Assembly (NCBI GenBank): GCA_016209275.1
Contig: JACQWM010000003.1
Coordinates: 1-44,925 of the forward strand
DNA length: 44,925 nucleotides
DNA from: Candidatus Omnitrophota bacterium
GTDB taxonomy: Bacteria > Omnitrophota > Gorgyraeia > Aquiviventales > Aquiviventaceae
Reading direction: 5' to 3'
The position numbers and the translations under genes are program-made. The notes beneath the pieces are model-generated. The model saw only the letters and a list, made by a program, of their open reading frames with translations. It did not search any database and was not told the origin of the DNA. Positions 10,160 through 18,562 of the stretch are shown piece after piece; the first letter of the stretch is position 1, and the number at the start of each line of letters is the position of its first letter.

Positions 10160-11188
10160 ATGCCGACGCGCATCTTCAGGGGATGGCGTGCGCTGCGAGG
10201 ACTACCGAGGCGCACGGTCGTCACCATCGGTGTCTTCGATGGCGTGCACCTTGCCCACCAGCGGTTGATTCGAGCCACCGTGCGCCTTGCCAAGCGCCTT
10301 CAGGCCGCCAGCGTCATCATCACCTTTGATCCTGATCCGCATCACGTCCTCGATCCTCAGCATGCCCCGCCGTCGCTGATGTCGCCTTCCGCGCGTCTTC
10401 AGGCGCTCGCGGCCTTAGGCGTTGACGTGATTTGGGTGATACCCTTCAGCCGTTCCTTCGCCCGCCTGTCGGCGAAAGCGTTCACGGAGCGCTTCGTGTT
10501 CCGCCGGCTGCGCGCGGCGGCGGTCATACTCGGCGAAGGATTCGTCTTTGGCCGGAATCGACAGGGCACGATGGACACGCTTCGGCAGCTCGCCAGGCAG
10601 TGTTCGGTGCGCGTGATCGCGGTGGCGCACGTGCGGCGCCAGGGGGCGGTCGTCTCCAGCTCGCGCATTCGGCGGCTGATCGCGCGCGGTTCGATTTCCG
10701 CCGCGCGATCCTTGCTGGGCCGCCCCCCCTCGCTTGAAGGCGTGGTGATCCGGGGCGCCGGGCGCGGCGCATGGCTGGGATTTCCGACGGCCAATATCCG
10801 CCTGATCCCCCAAGCGGTTCCTCCTCATGGGGTCTATGCGGTGATGCTTGAAGATCTGCGTCGCCACCGTCGCTGGAAAGGGGTGACCCCACCCCCTGTT
10901 GCTATTCGCCGCAGGCGAATCGCTTCATTGAAGCGATGGCCGCTCTGCGGCCATGCAGCAGGGGGTGGGGTGATGAACTTCGGCGTCCGCCCCACCTTTG
11001 GCGGCGGGCCAGCCGTGTGCGAGGTCCATCTGTTTCGCGACCCAGGCCGCCTGCTGGGCCGCCGTGTGATCGTTTGGCTCATCGCGCCGCTTCGGCGAGA
11101 GCAGCGCTTTCCCTCTGTGGAGGCGCTCCAGCGGCAGATGCGGCACGATCGCGCCCGCGCCCAACGCCTCCTGGCTCGGCTCCACTAA
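10160..11188 (+). CDS. ribF: RibF, riboflavin kinase/FAD synthetase, with in-frame insertion
   Basis: 342 residues. N-terminal FMN adenylyltransferase domain (VVTIGVFDGVHLAHQRLI; VVSSSRIRRLIARG) and C-terminal riboflavin kinase domain (GRGAWLGFPTANIRL; GVYAVMLEDLRR). The kinase signature GVMNFGVRPTF is split: 29 extra residues beginning TPPPVAIRRRR lie between WKGV and MNFGVRPTF, encoded by the structured insertion at 10880-10973. The frame is kept because the insertion is 87 bp. The site is next to the flavin/ATP-binding region, so kinase activity may be affected. Makes FMN and FAD from the product of ribDE. Confidence 0.93.
   Translation: MPTRIFRGWRALRGLPRRTVVTIGVFDGVHLAHQRLIRATVRLAKRLQAASVIITFDPDPHHVLDPQHAPPSLMSPSARLQALAALGVDVIWVIPFSRSFARLSAKAFTERFVFRRLRAAAVILGEGFVFGRNRQGTMDTLRQLARQCSVRVIAVAHVRRQGAVVSSSRIRRLIARGSISAARSLLGRPPSLEGVVIRGAGRGAWLGFPTANIRLIPQAVPPHGVYAVMLEDLRRHRRWKGVTPPPVAIRRRRIASLKRWPLCGHAAGGGVMNFGVRPTFGGGPAVCEVHLFRDPGRLLGRRVIVWLIAPLRREQRFPSVEALQRQMRHDRARAQRLLARLH
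10880..10973. mobile_element. cloverleaf-forming insertion with 7-bp direct repeats
   Basis: Direct repeats GGGGTGA (10880-10886 and 10967-10973) flank the insert. The outer arms 10886-10902 and 10955-10971 pair over 17 positions with one G-U. Between them are three hairpins, each with a 3-base loop: 10904-10920 (ATTCGCC/GGCGAAT), 10921-10935 (CGCTTC/GAAGCG) and 10936-10954 (ATGGCCGC/GCGGCCAT). Deleting one repeat plus the insert restores the family sequence in RibF. Encodes no protein of its own; it would have to be moved by a factor elsewhere. Confidence 0.8.
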
Positions 11189-11247
11189 GTCCTTTGCATT
11201 TCCCGTAGAATTCCTTATTTTCCCATAAGATTTTGTGGCTTTTTATC

Positions 11248-11277
11248 TTGACAACGCGTGGGGCAAACAGGTATAGT
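11248..11277 (+). promoter_or_regulatory. promoter of the division/cell-wall cluster
   Basis: TTGACA (11248-11253), 18-bp spacer, TATAGT (11272-11277), in the only sizeable gap between ribF and mraZ. Confidence 0.8.
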
Positions 11278-11289
11278 TTGTGCATTCTT

Positions 11290-11313
11290 GTGGATGAAAG
11301 TGGAAGAAAGTGG
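11290..11313 (+). promoter_or_regulatory. MraZ-binding boxes
   Basis: Three GTGG repeats at 11290, 11300 and 11310, exactly 10 bp apart, just downstream of the -10 and before mraZ. This matches the spaced TGG-type repeats bound by MraZ oligomers, and implies autorepression of the cluster. Confidence 0.7.
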
Positions 11314-11343
11314 TAAATTCGTTGCAGACCAGCAGGCGATGCA

Positions 11344-11781
11344 ATGCTGTACGGCGAATACGAACATACGGTCGACCGGAAAGGCCGCGTCATCATTCCT
11401 TCCAAATTCCGCCAAGCCCTCACGCAGCACGACGTGAAGACGCTGTTTCTCACGCGCGGGCTCGATGGGTGTCTGTTTCTGTTTCCCGAGGCCGAATGGC
11501 GCCTGGCCGAGAACCGTTTCAAGCAGATCCCGTTTACAAAAGCCGAAGGGCGGAAATTCAATCGCCTCTTCTTTTCCGGAGCGGCCGAGGTCGCCGTGGA
11601 TGGCTTAGGCCGCATCTTGATTCCTAAAGCGCTCAAGGAATTCGCCCAGATCAAGACGGATGTCGTTATCGTGGGCGTTTCCAGCCGGATGGAGATTTGG
11701 GCGAAAGAGAAGTGGCAGGCGTTTTATGACAGCTCGCGGCAAAGTTTTGAAGAGGTCGCCGAGCGCGTCATGCTGGACTAG
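11344..11781 (+). CDS. mraZ: transcriptional regulator MraZ
   Basis: 145 residues, with the two AbrB-like half-domains of MraZ: GEYEHTVDRKGRVIIPSKFR and AAEVAVDGLGRILIPKALK. MraZ binds DNA as a ring and represses the dcw operon it heads. First gene of the cluster, with candidate boxes upstream. Confidence 0.96.
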   Translation: MLYGEYEHTVDRKGRVIIPSKFRQALTQHDVKTLFLTRGLDGCLFLFPEAEWRLAENRFKQIPFTKAEGRKFNRLFFSGAAEVAVDGLGRILIPKALKEFAQIKTDVVIVGVSSRMEIWAKEKWQAFYDSSRQSFEEVAERVMLD

Positions 11782-11791
11782 CCGTGAACCG

Positions 11792-12727
11792 ATGGTTGAA
11801 GTTGCTGATGTGGTGGCAATGAGCGGGGAGACGCGATGGCATCAGCCGGTGATGACGCGGGAAGTCCTCGAGTTGCTCGCTCCGCGCCCAGGGGCGACCT
11901 TTGTGGATGCGACGGTGGGCGGCGGCGGCCATAGCCTCAGCCTGCTGCCGCATCTGCTGCCGAGCGGGCGCGTGATCGCCGTGGATCGCGACCCCCACGC
12001 GCTGGAGATCGCGAAAAAACGTTTGATTGAATTCGAGCCTCATGTGACATTCGTCCACGACAATTACCGCCATCTCGCCGCGGGGCTCCGCGCGCTGCAT
12101 GTCCCCTCCGTCGATGGCATCGTGCTCGATCTGGGCATGTCCAGCCTGCAAGTCGACACGGCTGAGCGCGGGTTTAGTTTTCTGCAGGACGGCCCGCTCG
12201 ATATGCGCATGGATCCCACGCAGGAGATCACGGCGGCCGCCATCGTCGGCGAATCCAGCATGGAGGAGCTCGCCACGCTGTTTGCGACCCTCGGGGAAGA
12301 GCGGTTTGCCAGGCCGATCGCCCGGCGGATCGTCGAGGCGCGGCGGGCGCAGCCGTTCACCACGACCATGCAACTGGCCGAGATGATCCGCCAGGCCGTG
12401 CCGCCGCGCGCGCGATACGGCCGCCTGCATCCCGCCACCCGCGTTTTTCAGGCCTTGCGCATGGCCGTCAATGATGAGCTCGGAGCGCTCGAAGCCCTCC
12501 TGGCGGATCTCCCGGGGCTGCTGGCGCCCGGCGGCCGCGCGGTCGTGCTGACATTCCATTCGCTGGAAGATCGCCTGGTGAAGCGCGCGTTTCTCGCGGG
12601 AAGCGCGCAGGGGCTCTGGAGGATCCTGACGAAAAAACCGTTGCGGCCCTCGGAAGACGAGGTGGAGCGCAATCCGCGCGCCCGCTCGGCCAAAGTGCGC
12701 GGCGTGCAGCGCCGGGACGGGCGCTAA
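11792..12727 (+). CDS. rsmH: 16S rRNA m4C1402 methyltransferase
   Basis: 311 residues from ATG 11792; ATG 11819 is an alternative and neither has a strong ribosome binding site. HQPVMTREVLELL, FVDATVGGGGHSLSLL (SAM-binding), VDRDPHAL, DGIVLDLGMSSLQVD and TFHSLEDRLVKRAF are family signatures. Methylates the N4 of C1402 in the 30S decoding centre. Second gene of the dcw cluster, as usual. Confidence 0.96.
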   Translation: MVEVADVVAMSGETRWHQPVMTREVLELLAPRPGATFVDATVGGGGHSLSLLPHLLPSGRVIAVDRDPHALEIAKKRLIEFEPHVTFVHDNYRHLAAGLRALHVPSVDGIVLDLGMSSLQVDTAERGFSFLQDGPLDMRMDPTQEITAAAIVGESSMEELATLFATLGEERFARPIARRIVEARRAQPFTTTMQLAEMIRQAVPPRARYGRLHPATRVFQALRMAVNDELGALEALLADLPGLLAPGGRAVVLTFHSLEDRLVKRAFLAGSAQGLWRILTKKPLRPSEDEVERNPRARSAKVRGVQRRDGR

Positions 12728-12728
12728 G

Positions 12729-13037
12729 ATGCCGCTGGCTCGATGGGTGGTGTTCGTGGCACTCGCCGTGGGGATCAGCATGCTGATCACCGCGCAGCGC
12801 ATGGCGGTGTTCATGGAAGGCTATCTCGTGGGGAAACGTCTGCAGCAGGTGCAGGAATACGAAACGCGGCTGAGCTGGTTGTCGCATCAAGTGATCGGCG
12901 AGGCCTCGCCGGCCAGCTTGGCTCGCGAGGCTCAGTCGCGGCAGCTGGCCTTGGTGGCGTGGTCATCGATCGATGAATTATCCACGGCCGATGATCCGCG
13001 GCAGATCGAGATGAGGGATGGCGCGGCCCACGAATGA
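12729..13037 (+). CDS. ftsL: cell division protein FtsL-like
   Basis: 102 residues: one N-terminal membrane segment (about residues 5-22, WVVFVALAVGISMLI) followed by a heptad-rich region (GKRLQQVQEYETRLSWLSHQV). FtsL is poorly conserved; assignment rests on size, topology and position between rsmH and ftsI. It would form the FtsQLB bridge of the divisome. Overlaps ftsI by 20 bases. Confidence 0.8.
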   Translation: MPLARWVVFVALAVGISMLITAQRMAVFMEGYLVGKRLQQVQEYETRLSWLSHQVIGEASPASLAREAQSRQLALVAWSSIDELSTADDPRQIEMRDGAAHE

Positions 13038-14715
13038 TCGCCTTATCGGCGTGTTGCTTATCGGGCTGGGCGTGTTTGCCGTCCTCTGGGTCCGCTGCTT
13101 CTGGCTGCAGGTGGCGGGGGCGGGCCGGTACGCAGCCGCTGCTGATGCCCAGCACTACGCCACGCAACGCCTGCGGGCGGCGCGCGGCACCATTTATGAT
13201 CGCGACCAGCGGTCCTTGGCGATGACCGTGCCCGTGCCCTCGGTGTTTGCCGATCCCGCGCTCGTGGAGGCCAAGCCGGCCATGGCGCGCCAACTGGCCG
13301 GCATCGTCCATCGCGATCCCCGGCAGATTGAGAGCCGGCTCAAGAAGGAGCGGCGGTTCGTGTGGATTGCGCGGCAGATGACCCCGGGAGTGAAACTCGC
13401 CCTCCTGCCGCTGCATCGCGAAGGGGTGGGGATTATCGAGGAGCCGAAGCGGTTTTATCCCCACGGGCGGCTCGCCGGGCATCTGATCGGATTTACCGAT
13501 GTCGATCAGCGGGGGCTGGAAGGTTTGGAATTAGCGCTCAACGGGATGCTGCAAGGGCATGACGGGTGGCGCGCCACCCTCCGGGACGCCAAAGGCGATC
13601 TCTTGGTCGGCCCGTGGACCGCGGAAACGGCGCCGATCGACGGCCATGATCTCGTGCTGACGATCGACAGCGTGGTGCAGCAGGTGGCGGAAGACACCCT
13701 CGAGTGGGGGATGCATAAATACCACGCCAAGGGCGGATCGATCGTGGCCATGGATCCGCACACCGGCGCGATCCTGGCTCTGGCGAATGCGCCCTCCTAT
13801 GACCCGAATGCTCCGGGCGGTTCATCGGCGGAGCGCCGCCGCAACCGCGCGGTGACGGATCTCTTCGAGCCGGGCAGCACGTTTAAGGTCGTGACAGCAG
13901 CGGCCCTGCTGGATCTTGGCCGCATCACGCCGGAGGAGCCGATTTTCTGCGAAAACGGCGCCTACCCGGCGGTGGGGCGTCACGTGCTGCATGATCATAC
14001 CCCGCACGGCACGCTCGCCTTCCGCGATGTCATCAAGTACTCCTCGAATATCGGCACCGTCAAAGCCGCGCAGCGCCTCACACCGGAGGAGCTCTACCGC
14101 TACATCCAAGCCTTCGGCTTCGGCCGTAAGACCGGCGTTGAAGTGCCGGGCGAAGTCAGCGGCCTGGCGCCCGCGCCCGCGCGCTGGTCGAAGATGTCGT
14201 CCTACAACATCCCGATGGGGCAGGGCGTGGCGGCCACCCCCATGCAGCTGGCCGTCATGGTATCCGTCATCGCCAACGGCGGCAGCCGCGTTCGCCCCCA
14301 TGTGATTGACCGCGTGGTCGCAGCAGACGGCCGCGTGATCCGCTCGCATGCGTCTGCGGCCGCACCGCGGGTGATCCGTCCAGAAACCGCCGCAACACTT
14401 CAACAGATACTCGTCGAAGCAGTGGCGTCAGGCACCGGCCAGCTGGCAACCGTCCAGGGCCTCGTAACGGCCGGTAAGACCGGGACGGCTCAAAAACTTG
14501 AGCCGGACGGCCGTTATTCCCACAGTCGGTTCGTTGCCTCCTTCGTCGGCTTTGGGCCGGTGCCTGACCCACGCTTCGTGATCGCGATCTGCATGGATGA
14601 GCCGCGGCCGGTGTATTTCGGCGGCGTGGTCTCAGCGCCGATGTTTAAGCGCATGGTGGAGCACTTAGCGAGTTATTGGGAGCTGCCTCGGCGAGCGATC
14701 GCGAGAAGTCCGTAA
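13018..14715 (+). CDS. ftsI: septal peptidoglycan transpeptidase (PBP3)
   Basis: 565 residues. One membrane anchor (about 10-28), dimerisation domain (RAARGTIYDRDQRSLAMTVP), and transpeptidase domain with Ser287 in STFK, YSSNIGT for the SxN motif, and AGKTGTAQ for KTG. No PASTA repeats. Crosslinks septal peptidoglycan with FtsW, encoded downstream. Between ftsL and murE, as in most dcw clusters. Confidence 0.96.
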   Translation: MARPTNDRLIGVLLIGLGVFAVLWVRCFWLQVAGAGRYAAAADAQHYATQRLRAARGTIYDRDQRSLAMTVPVPSVFADPALVEAKPAMARQLAGIVHRDPRQIESRLKKERRFVWIARQMTPGVKLALLPLHREGVGIIEEPKRFYPHGRLAGHLIGFTDVDQRGLEGLELALNGMLQGHDGWRATLRDAKGDLLVGPWTAETAPIDGHDLVLTIDSVVQQVAEDTLEWGMHKYHAKGGSIVAMDPHTGAILALANAPSYDPNAPGGSSAERRRNRAVTDLFEPGSTFKVVTAAALLDLGRITPEEPIFCENGAYPAVGRHVLHDHTPHGTLAFRDVIKYSSNIGTVKAAQRLTPEELYRYIQAFGFGRKTGVEVPGEVSGLAPAPARWSKMSSYNIPMGQGVAATPMQLAVMVSVIANGGSRVRPHVIDRVVAADGRVIRSHASAAAPRVIRPETAATLQQILVEAVASGTGQLATVQGLVTAGKTGTAQKLEPDGRYSHSRFVASFVGFGPVPDPRFVIAICMDEPRPVYFGGVVSAPMFKRMVEHLASYWELPRRAIARSP

Positions 14716-14731
14716 CGAAGGCACTTGGCGC

Positions 14732-16234
14732 ATGCACTTACGTGAGCTGTTGCAGGATATCACCACGGAACCCGTGGCCGATGTCACGGTCTCGGGCATC
14801 GCGTGCCATTCGAAGCAGGTCCGTTCGGGCGACGTGTTTGTCGCGATGGAAGGCGCGGTTGCGGATGGCCATGCCTTCCTCCACGAAGCGGCCAGCCGTG
14901 GAGCGGCGGCCATCGTCGTGCAGCGGAGGCCTGCGCCTGCCGCTCCACGCCCCCCAGCAGGATCAGGACCTCCTCCGGCGGCGTGCCCGGTGATCGTCGT
15001 GCCGGATACGCGCTCGGCCGCCGTGGCCATGGCCGCGCGGTTTTACGGCCACCCCTTGCGCAAGCTGCGCCTCATCGGCGTGACCGGCACCAACGGCAAA
15101 ACGACCACCACCTTCCTCCTGCAAACGATTCTGGAAGCCGCCGGGCAGCGAGCCGGGCTGCTGGGCACCATTGCGTATCACATCGGCCGCCGCGTGCTTC
15201 CGTCGACGAATACGACGCCGGGCCCGCTGGAGCTGCAGCGCTATTTCGCGCAGATGGTCGGGCAGGGGCTGTCGTGGTGCGCGATGGAAGTCTCCTCCCA
15301 CGCGCTGGCCCAGGGCCGCATCGAGGGGTTGGAGTTCGAGGCCGCCATTTTCTCCAACCTCGGCTCCGATCATTTGGACTATCACAAGACGCGTGAAGCG
15401 TACGCGGCGGCGAAGCGGCGGCTGTTTGATCATCTCAAGCCATCGGGATACGCCGTCGTCAATATGGATGATGAGTACGGCCGCATCCTCAGCGAATCCT
15501 TGCCGCATCGTCCGCTGTTGACCTACGGGGTGGAGCAGCCGGCGAAAGTCACCGTGGATCGGCTCCAATGTTCCTGGCAGGGCCTGGAGCTGATGCTGCG
15601 AACGCCGTGGGGCGTCGTGCCGGTGACGACACCGCTGCTGGGGCGGCATAACGCCTCGAATATTGCCGCGGCGGCCGCGGCCTTGCTCCCGCTGGGGATT
15701 TCGCCGGGTGCGATTCGCGAAGGATTGGCCGGGATCAGGCAAGTGCCGGGGCGCCTCGAGCGCGTGCCGAATGATGCGGGCGTCCACGTGCTCATCGACT
15801 ACGCGCATACCGCCGATGCCCTGCGGCTCGCCCTCCTGTCGCTGCGGGAGCTGACGCGCGGCCGCGTGATCGTCGTCTTCGGCTGCGGGGGCAATCGCGA
15901 CCACACCAAACGGCCGGTCATGGGGCAGGCGGCCAGCCGGCTGGCTGACGTCGTCCTCCTCACCTCGGATAATCCGCGCGGGGAAGAGCCGCTCGACATC
16001 ATTCGTCAGATCCAGGCGGGGTTTCCGCCGGGCTTTACCCAATCGGAAACCATCGCGGATCGCGAGCAGGCGATTCTCGCCGCCTTGGGGCTGGCGCGCC
16101 GCGATGACGCCGTGTTAATCGCCGGCAAAGGGCATGAGGCGTATCAGACATTCGATCACGTTTCCGTGCCGTTTTCCGATCGCGAAGTCGTGGAGCGTTG
16201 GTTCTCTTCGCGCCATGCGGTGGCGGTGGGATGA
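14732..16234 (+). CDS. murE: UDP-MurNAc-tripeptide synthetase
   Basis: 500 residues. ATP-binding GTNGKTTTTFLLQ near residues 117-130, GPLELQRYFAQM, the ligase domain, and DNPRGEEP: the DNPR motif marks meso-diaminopimelate-adding enzymes. A proline-rich stretch (about residues 69-88) after AAIVVQRR is longer than in typical MurE and could be a natural loop or an insertion. ATGA overlap with murF. Confidence 0.96.
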   Translation: MHLRELLQDITTEPVADVTVSGIACHSKQVRSGDVFVAMEGAVADGHAFLHEAASRGAAAIVVQRRPAPAAPRPPAGSGPPPAACPVIVVPDTRSAAVAMAARFYGHPLRKLRLIGVTGTNGKTTTTFLLQTILEAAGQRAGLLGTIAYHIGRRVLPSTNTTPGPLELQRYFAQMVGQGLSWCAMEVSSHALAQGRIEGLEFEAAIFSNLGSDHLDYHKTREAYAAAKRRLFDHLKPSGYAVVNMDDEYGRILSESLPHRPLLTYGVEQPAKVTVDRLQCSWQGLELMLRTPWGVVPVTTPLLGRHNASNIAAAAAALLPLGISPGAIREGLAGIRQVPGRLERVPNDAGVHVLIDYAHTADALRLALLSLRELTRGRVIVVFGCGGNRDHTKRPVMGQAASRLADVVLLTSDNPRGEEPLDIIRQIQAGFPPGFTQSETIADREQAILAALGLARRDDAVLIAGKGHEAYQTFDHVSVPFSDREVVERWFSSRHAVAVG

Positions 16235-17634
16235 TGTGGACGATCGAAGAGTTATTGGAAGCCACCCACGGCCGCCTGCTGCGGGGCGATCGGGCGCGCC
16301 AGGTCAGCGGGATCAGCATTGATTCCCGGCGCATCGCCGCTGGCGAGGCCTTCGTGGCCATCAAAGGCCTGCGCTTCGACGGGCATGCGTTTGTCGAAGC
16401 GGCCGCCCACCGGGGAGCCTCCTGCGTGATCGTCTCGCGGGAGCTGATCCCCACGAACGGCTCGGCGGCCCTGCCGGCCATTCTCGTGGGAGACACCACG
16501 AAAGCGCTCGGAGATCTCGCGCGGTTTCATCGGCAGCGCGTGAATCCGCTGGTCATCGCCGTGACCGGCTCCTGCGGCAAGACCACGACGAAAGAATTGA
16601 TCGCCCATGTGGTCGGAGCGTCTGAGGAGGTGCTCAAAACCTTCGGCACGCAGAACAACCACATCGGCGTCCCCCTGACCCTGCTGCGGTTGACACCCGC
16701 CCACCGCTACGCCGTGGTGGAAGTAGGCTCCAACCATCCGGGAGAAATTGCGTATCTCGCCTCGATGGTCCAGCCGGATGCGGCCGTCGTCACCAATGTC
16801 GGTCCAGTGCATTTGGAATTCTTGGGATCGCTGGAGGGCGTGCGCCAAGAAAAACTGTCGCTCTTGCGAGCTCTGCCGCCGGACGGCTCGGCCGTGTTGC
16901 CCGGCGATCAAATGGATATCGGATTCGAGGCGCCGAAATATCTGCATGCGATGGTGCGGCGCGTCTTCTTCGGCACCACCGATCGCTGCGACATTCAAGC
17001 CTTTGATGTGCAGCGCGCCGATGCCGGCATGCTCCTTCGGCTGCGCGATCAGTTCACCCAATGGACAATTCCGCTCATCGGCTTCCACAATGTGGAAAAT
17101 ACGCTGGCCGCGATCGCCTGCGCGTGGGCGGTGGGCGTGCCGCTATCGTTGATTCGCGACCGGCTCATGACCGCAGCGCCCATTCCGCTGCGCTCGGAAG
17201 TGTTGCGCTGCAACGGCCTGACCATCTTGAATGATTGTTATAACGCCAATCCGCTCTCCATGGCGCGCGCCTTGGAAACCTTGCGGGACCTTCAGGCGAG
17301 CCGCAAGGTCGCCGTCGTGGGCGATATGTTGGAGCTCGGGGACTATGCGCCGTCGGCGCATCAGGCCATCGGCCGGCTGGCGATCCAACTGGGCATCGAT
17401 GCGGTGATTGCCGTCGGGCAGCACGCGGAATCCGTGGCAGAAGGCGTGCGGGAGTCCCGTCCTGAGGCGGCCGCCACGTATCAGACCGTCGAAGAGCTCC
17501 TGACACAGCTGCCGGGATTGCTTCAGCAGGGCGATGGCTTGCTGGTGAAAGGCTCGCGGCGCTTGCAGTTGGAGCAAGTCACGGATTTTCTGTTGAAGCG
17601 ATATGCTCGACAACCGGATCGCGCCACTGCGTGA
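16231..17634 (+). CDS. murF: UDP-MurNAc-pentapeptide synthetase
   Basis: 467 residues. Adds D-Ala-D-Ala to the UDP-MurNAc tripeptide. GSCGKTTTKELIAHV is the P-loop; GTQNNHIGVPLTLL and NDCYNANPLSM are family signatures. ATG 16231 is chosen for its ATGA overlap with murE and gives the usual MMWTIEELLEA start. Overlaps the mraY start by 32 bases. Confidence 0.96.
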   Translation: MMWTIEELLEATHGRLLRGDRARQVSGISIDSRRIAAGEAFVAIKGLRFDGHAFVEAAAHRGASCVIVSRELIPTNGSAALPAILVGDTTKALGDLARFHRQRVNPLVIAVTGSCGKTTTKELIAHVVGASEEVLKTFGTQNNHIGVPLTLLRLTPAHRYAVVEVGSNHPGEIAYLASMVQPDAAVVTNVGPVHLEFLGSLEGVRQEKLSLLRALPPDGSAVLPGDQMDIGFEAPKYLHAMVRRVFFGTTDRCDIQAFDVQRADAGMLLRLRDQFTQWTIPLIGFHNVENTLAAIACAWAVGVPLSLIRDRLMTAAPIPLRSEVLRCNGLTILNDCYNANPLSMARALETLRDLQASRKVAVVGDMLELGDYAPSAHQAIGRLAIQLGIDAVIAVGQHAESVAEGVRESRPEAAATYQTVEELLTQLPGLLQQGDGLLVKGSRRLQLEQVTDFLLKRYARQPDRATA

Positions 17635-18562
17635 GGCGGCGCTGGTCTTCGTGGCCAGCGCGGGAGGCTGCATGATCGCAGGGCGTCTGATCATTCCTGC
17701 GCTCATCCGCGCGCAGCGCCTCGCCCCCCTCCGCTACGGAGATTGCCCGCCGCTGTTGGCCTATCAGCAAACTAAGCCGCAGGTGCCCACGATGGGAGGG
17801 CTCATCGTGCTCGGCGTCGCCGTGGCCGCAGCGCTGGCCGCGGGCGCTGGCGGGGCGTGGCTGGTGCTGGTGCCAACGCTGGGGATCGGGGCCATCGGCC
17901 TCGCGGATGATCTCTTAAAGTTTCGCGGACCCAATGGCCGCGGGCTTCGCAGTCTGCCCAAGCTGCTGCTCAGTGGCGTGGTCGCCATCGCCGTGGGCGT
18001 GGTGACGGCGGCCCCCACGGCCGGGATGATGGCGAACGCCCTCTGGATCCTGTTTGTGATGCTGGTCATCGCCGGCGCCTCCCATGCGGTGAATCTCACG
18101 GATGGCATGGATGGGCTGGCGGTCGGGTGCTTGGCCATGGCGTTTGCCGCCTTCGGCGTGCTGACGCTGCTGCCGGGCTCGGCGCATCCAGCGCTCGCTG
18201 TCTGGTGCGCGAGCTTTTCGGGCGCGTGCGTGGGATTTTTGTGGTTCAACAGTTTCCCGGCGTCGGTGTTTCTCGGCGACGTGGGGGCGATGGGATTGGG
18301 AGCCGCCCTCGGGACGATCGGCGTCGTCAGCGGCCGCCCCTGGTGGCTGGCGATCGTCGGTGGCGTCTTTGTCGCGGAGGCCGTTTCGGTGATGCTGCAA
18401 GTCGGATCCTATAAATGGCGGAACAAGAAGCGCGTGTTCCGCGTCGCCCCGCTGCACCATCACGTGCATCTGGGGGGGTGGCCTGAGCCGAAAGTGATCG
18501 CCCGCTTTTGGATCGCGGGGTTGCTGCTGGCCGCGCTGGGGCTGGCCCAGGTGGCGCGGTGA
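17603..18562 (+). CDS. mraY: phospho-MurNAc-pentapeptide translocase
   Basis: 319 residues, polytopic membrane enzyme making lipid I. Signatures: KPQVPTMGG, LADDLLKF (catalytic Asp pair), NLTDGMDGLA, FLGDVGAMGLGAALG, and PLHHHVHLGG near the C-terminus. Somewhat short compared with E. coli (360), mostly at the N-terminus. TGATG coupling to murD. Confidence 0.95.
   Translation: MLDNRIAPLREAALVFVASAGGCMIAGRLIIPALIRAQRLAPLRYGDCPPLLAYQQTKPQVPTMGGLIVLGVAVAAALAAGAGGAWLVLVPTLGIGAIGLADDLLKFRGPNGRGLRSLPKLLLSGVVAIAVGVVTAAPTAGMMANALWILFVMLVIAGASHAVNLTDGMDGLAVGCLAMAFAAFGVLTLLPGSAHPALAVWCASFSGACVGFLWFNSFPASVFLGDVGAMGLGAALGTIGVVSGRPWWLAIVGGVFVAEAVSVMLQVGSYKWRNKKRVFRVAPLHHHVHLGGWPEPKVIARFWIAGLLLAALGLAQVAR

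Noticed and set aside
14930-14995. Repeat insertion in murE
   Set aside because: The proline-rich stretch is long, but no repeat unit or inverted arms are visible, so it may be a natural loop.
14963-16042. 359-residue minus-strand frame
   Set aside because: Antisense of murE, no recognisable domain or ribosome binding site.
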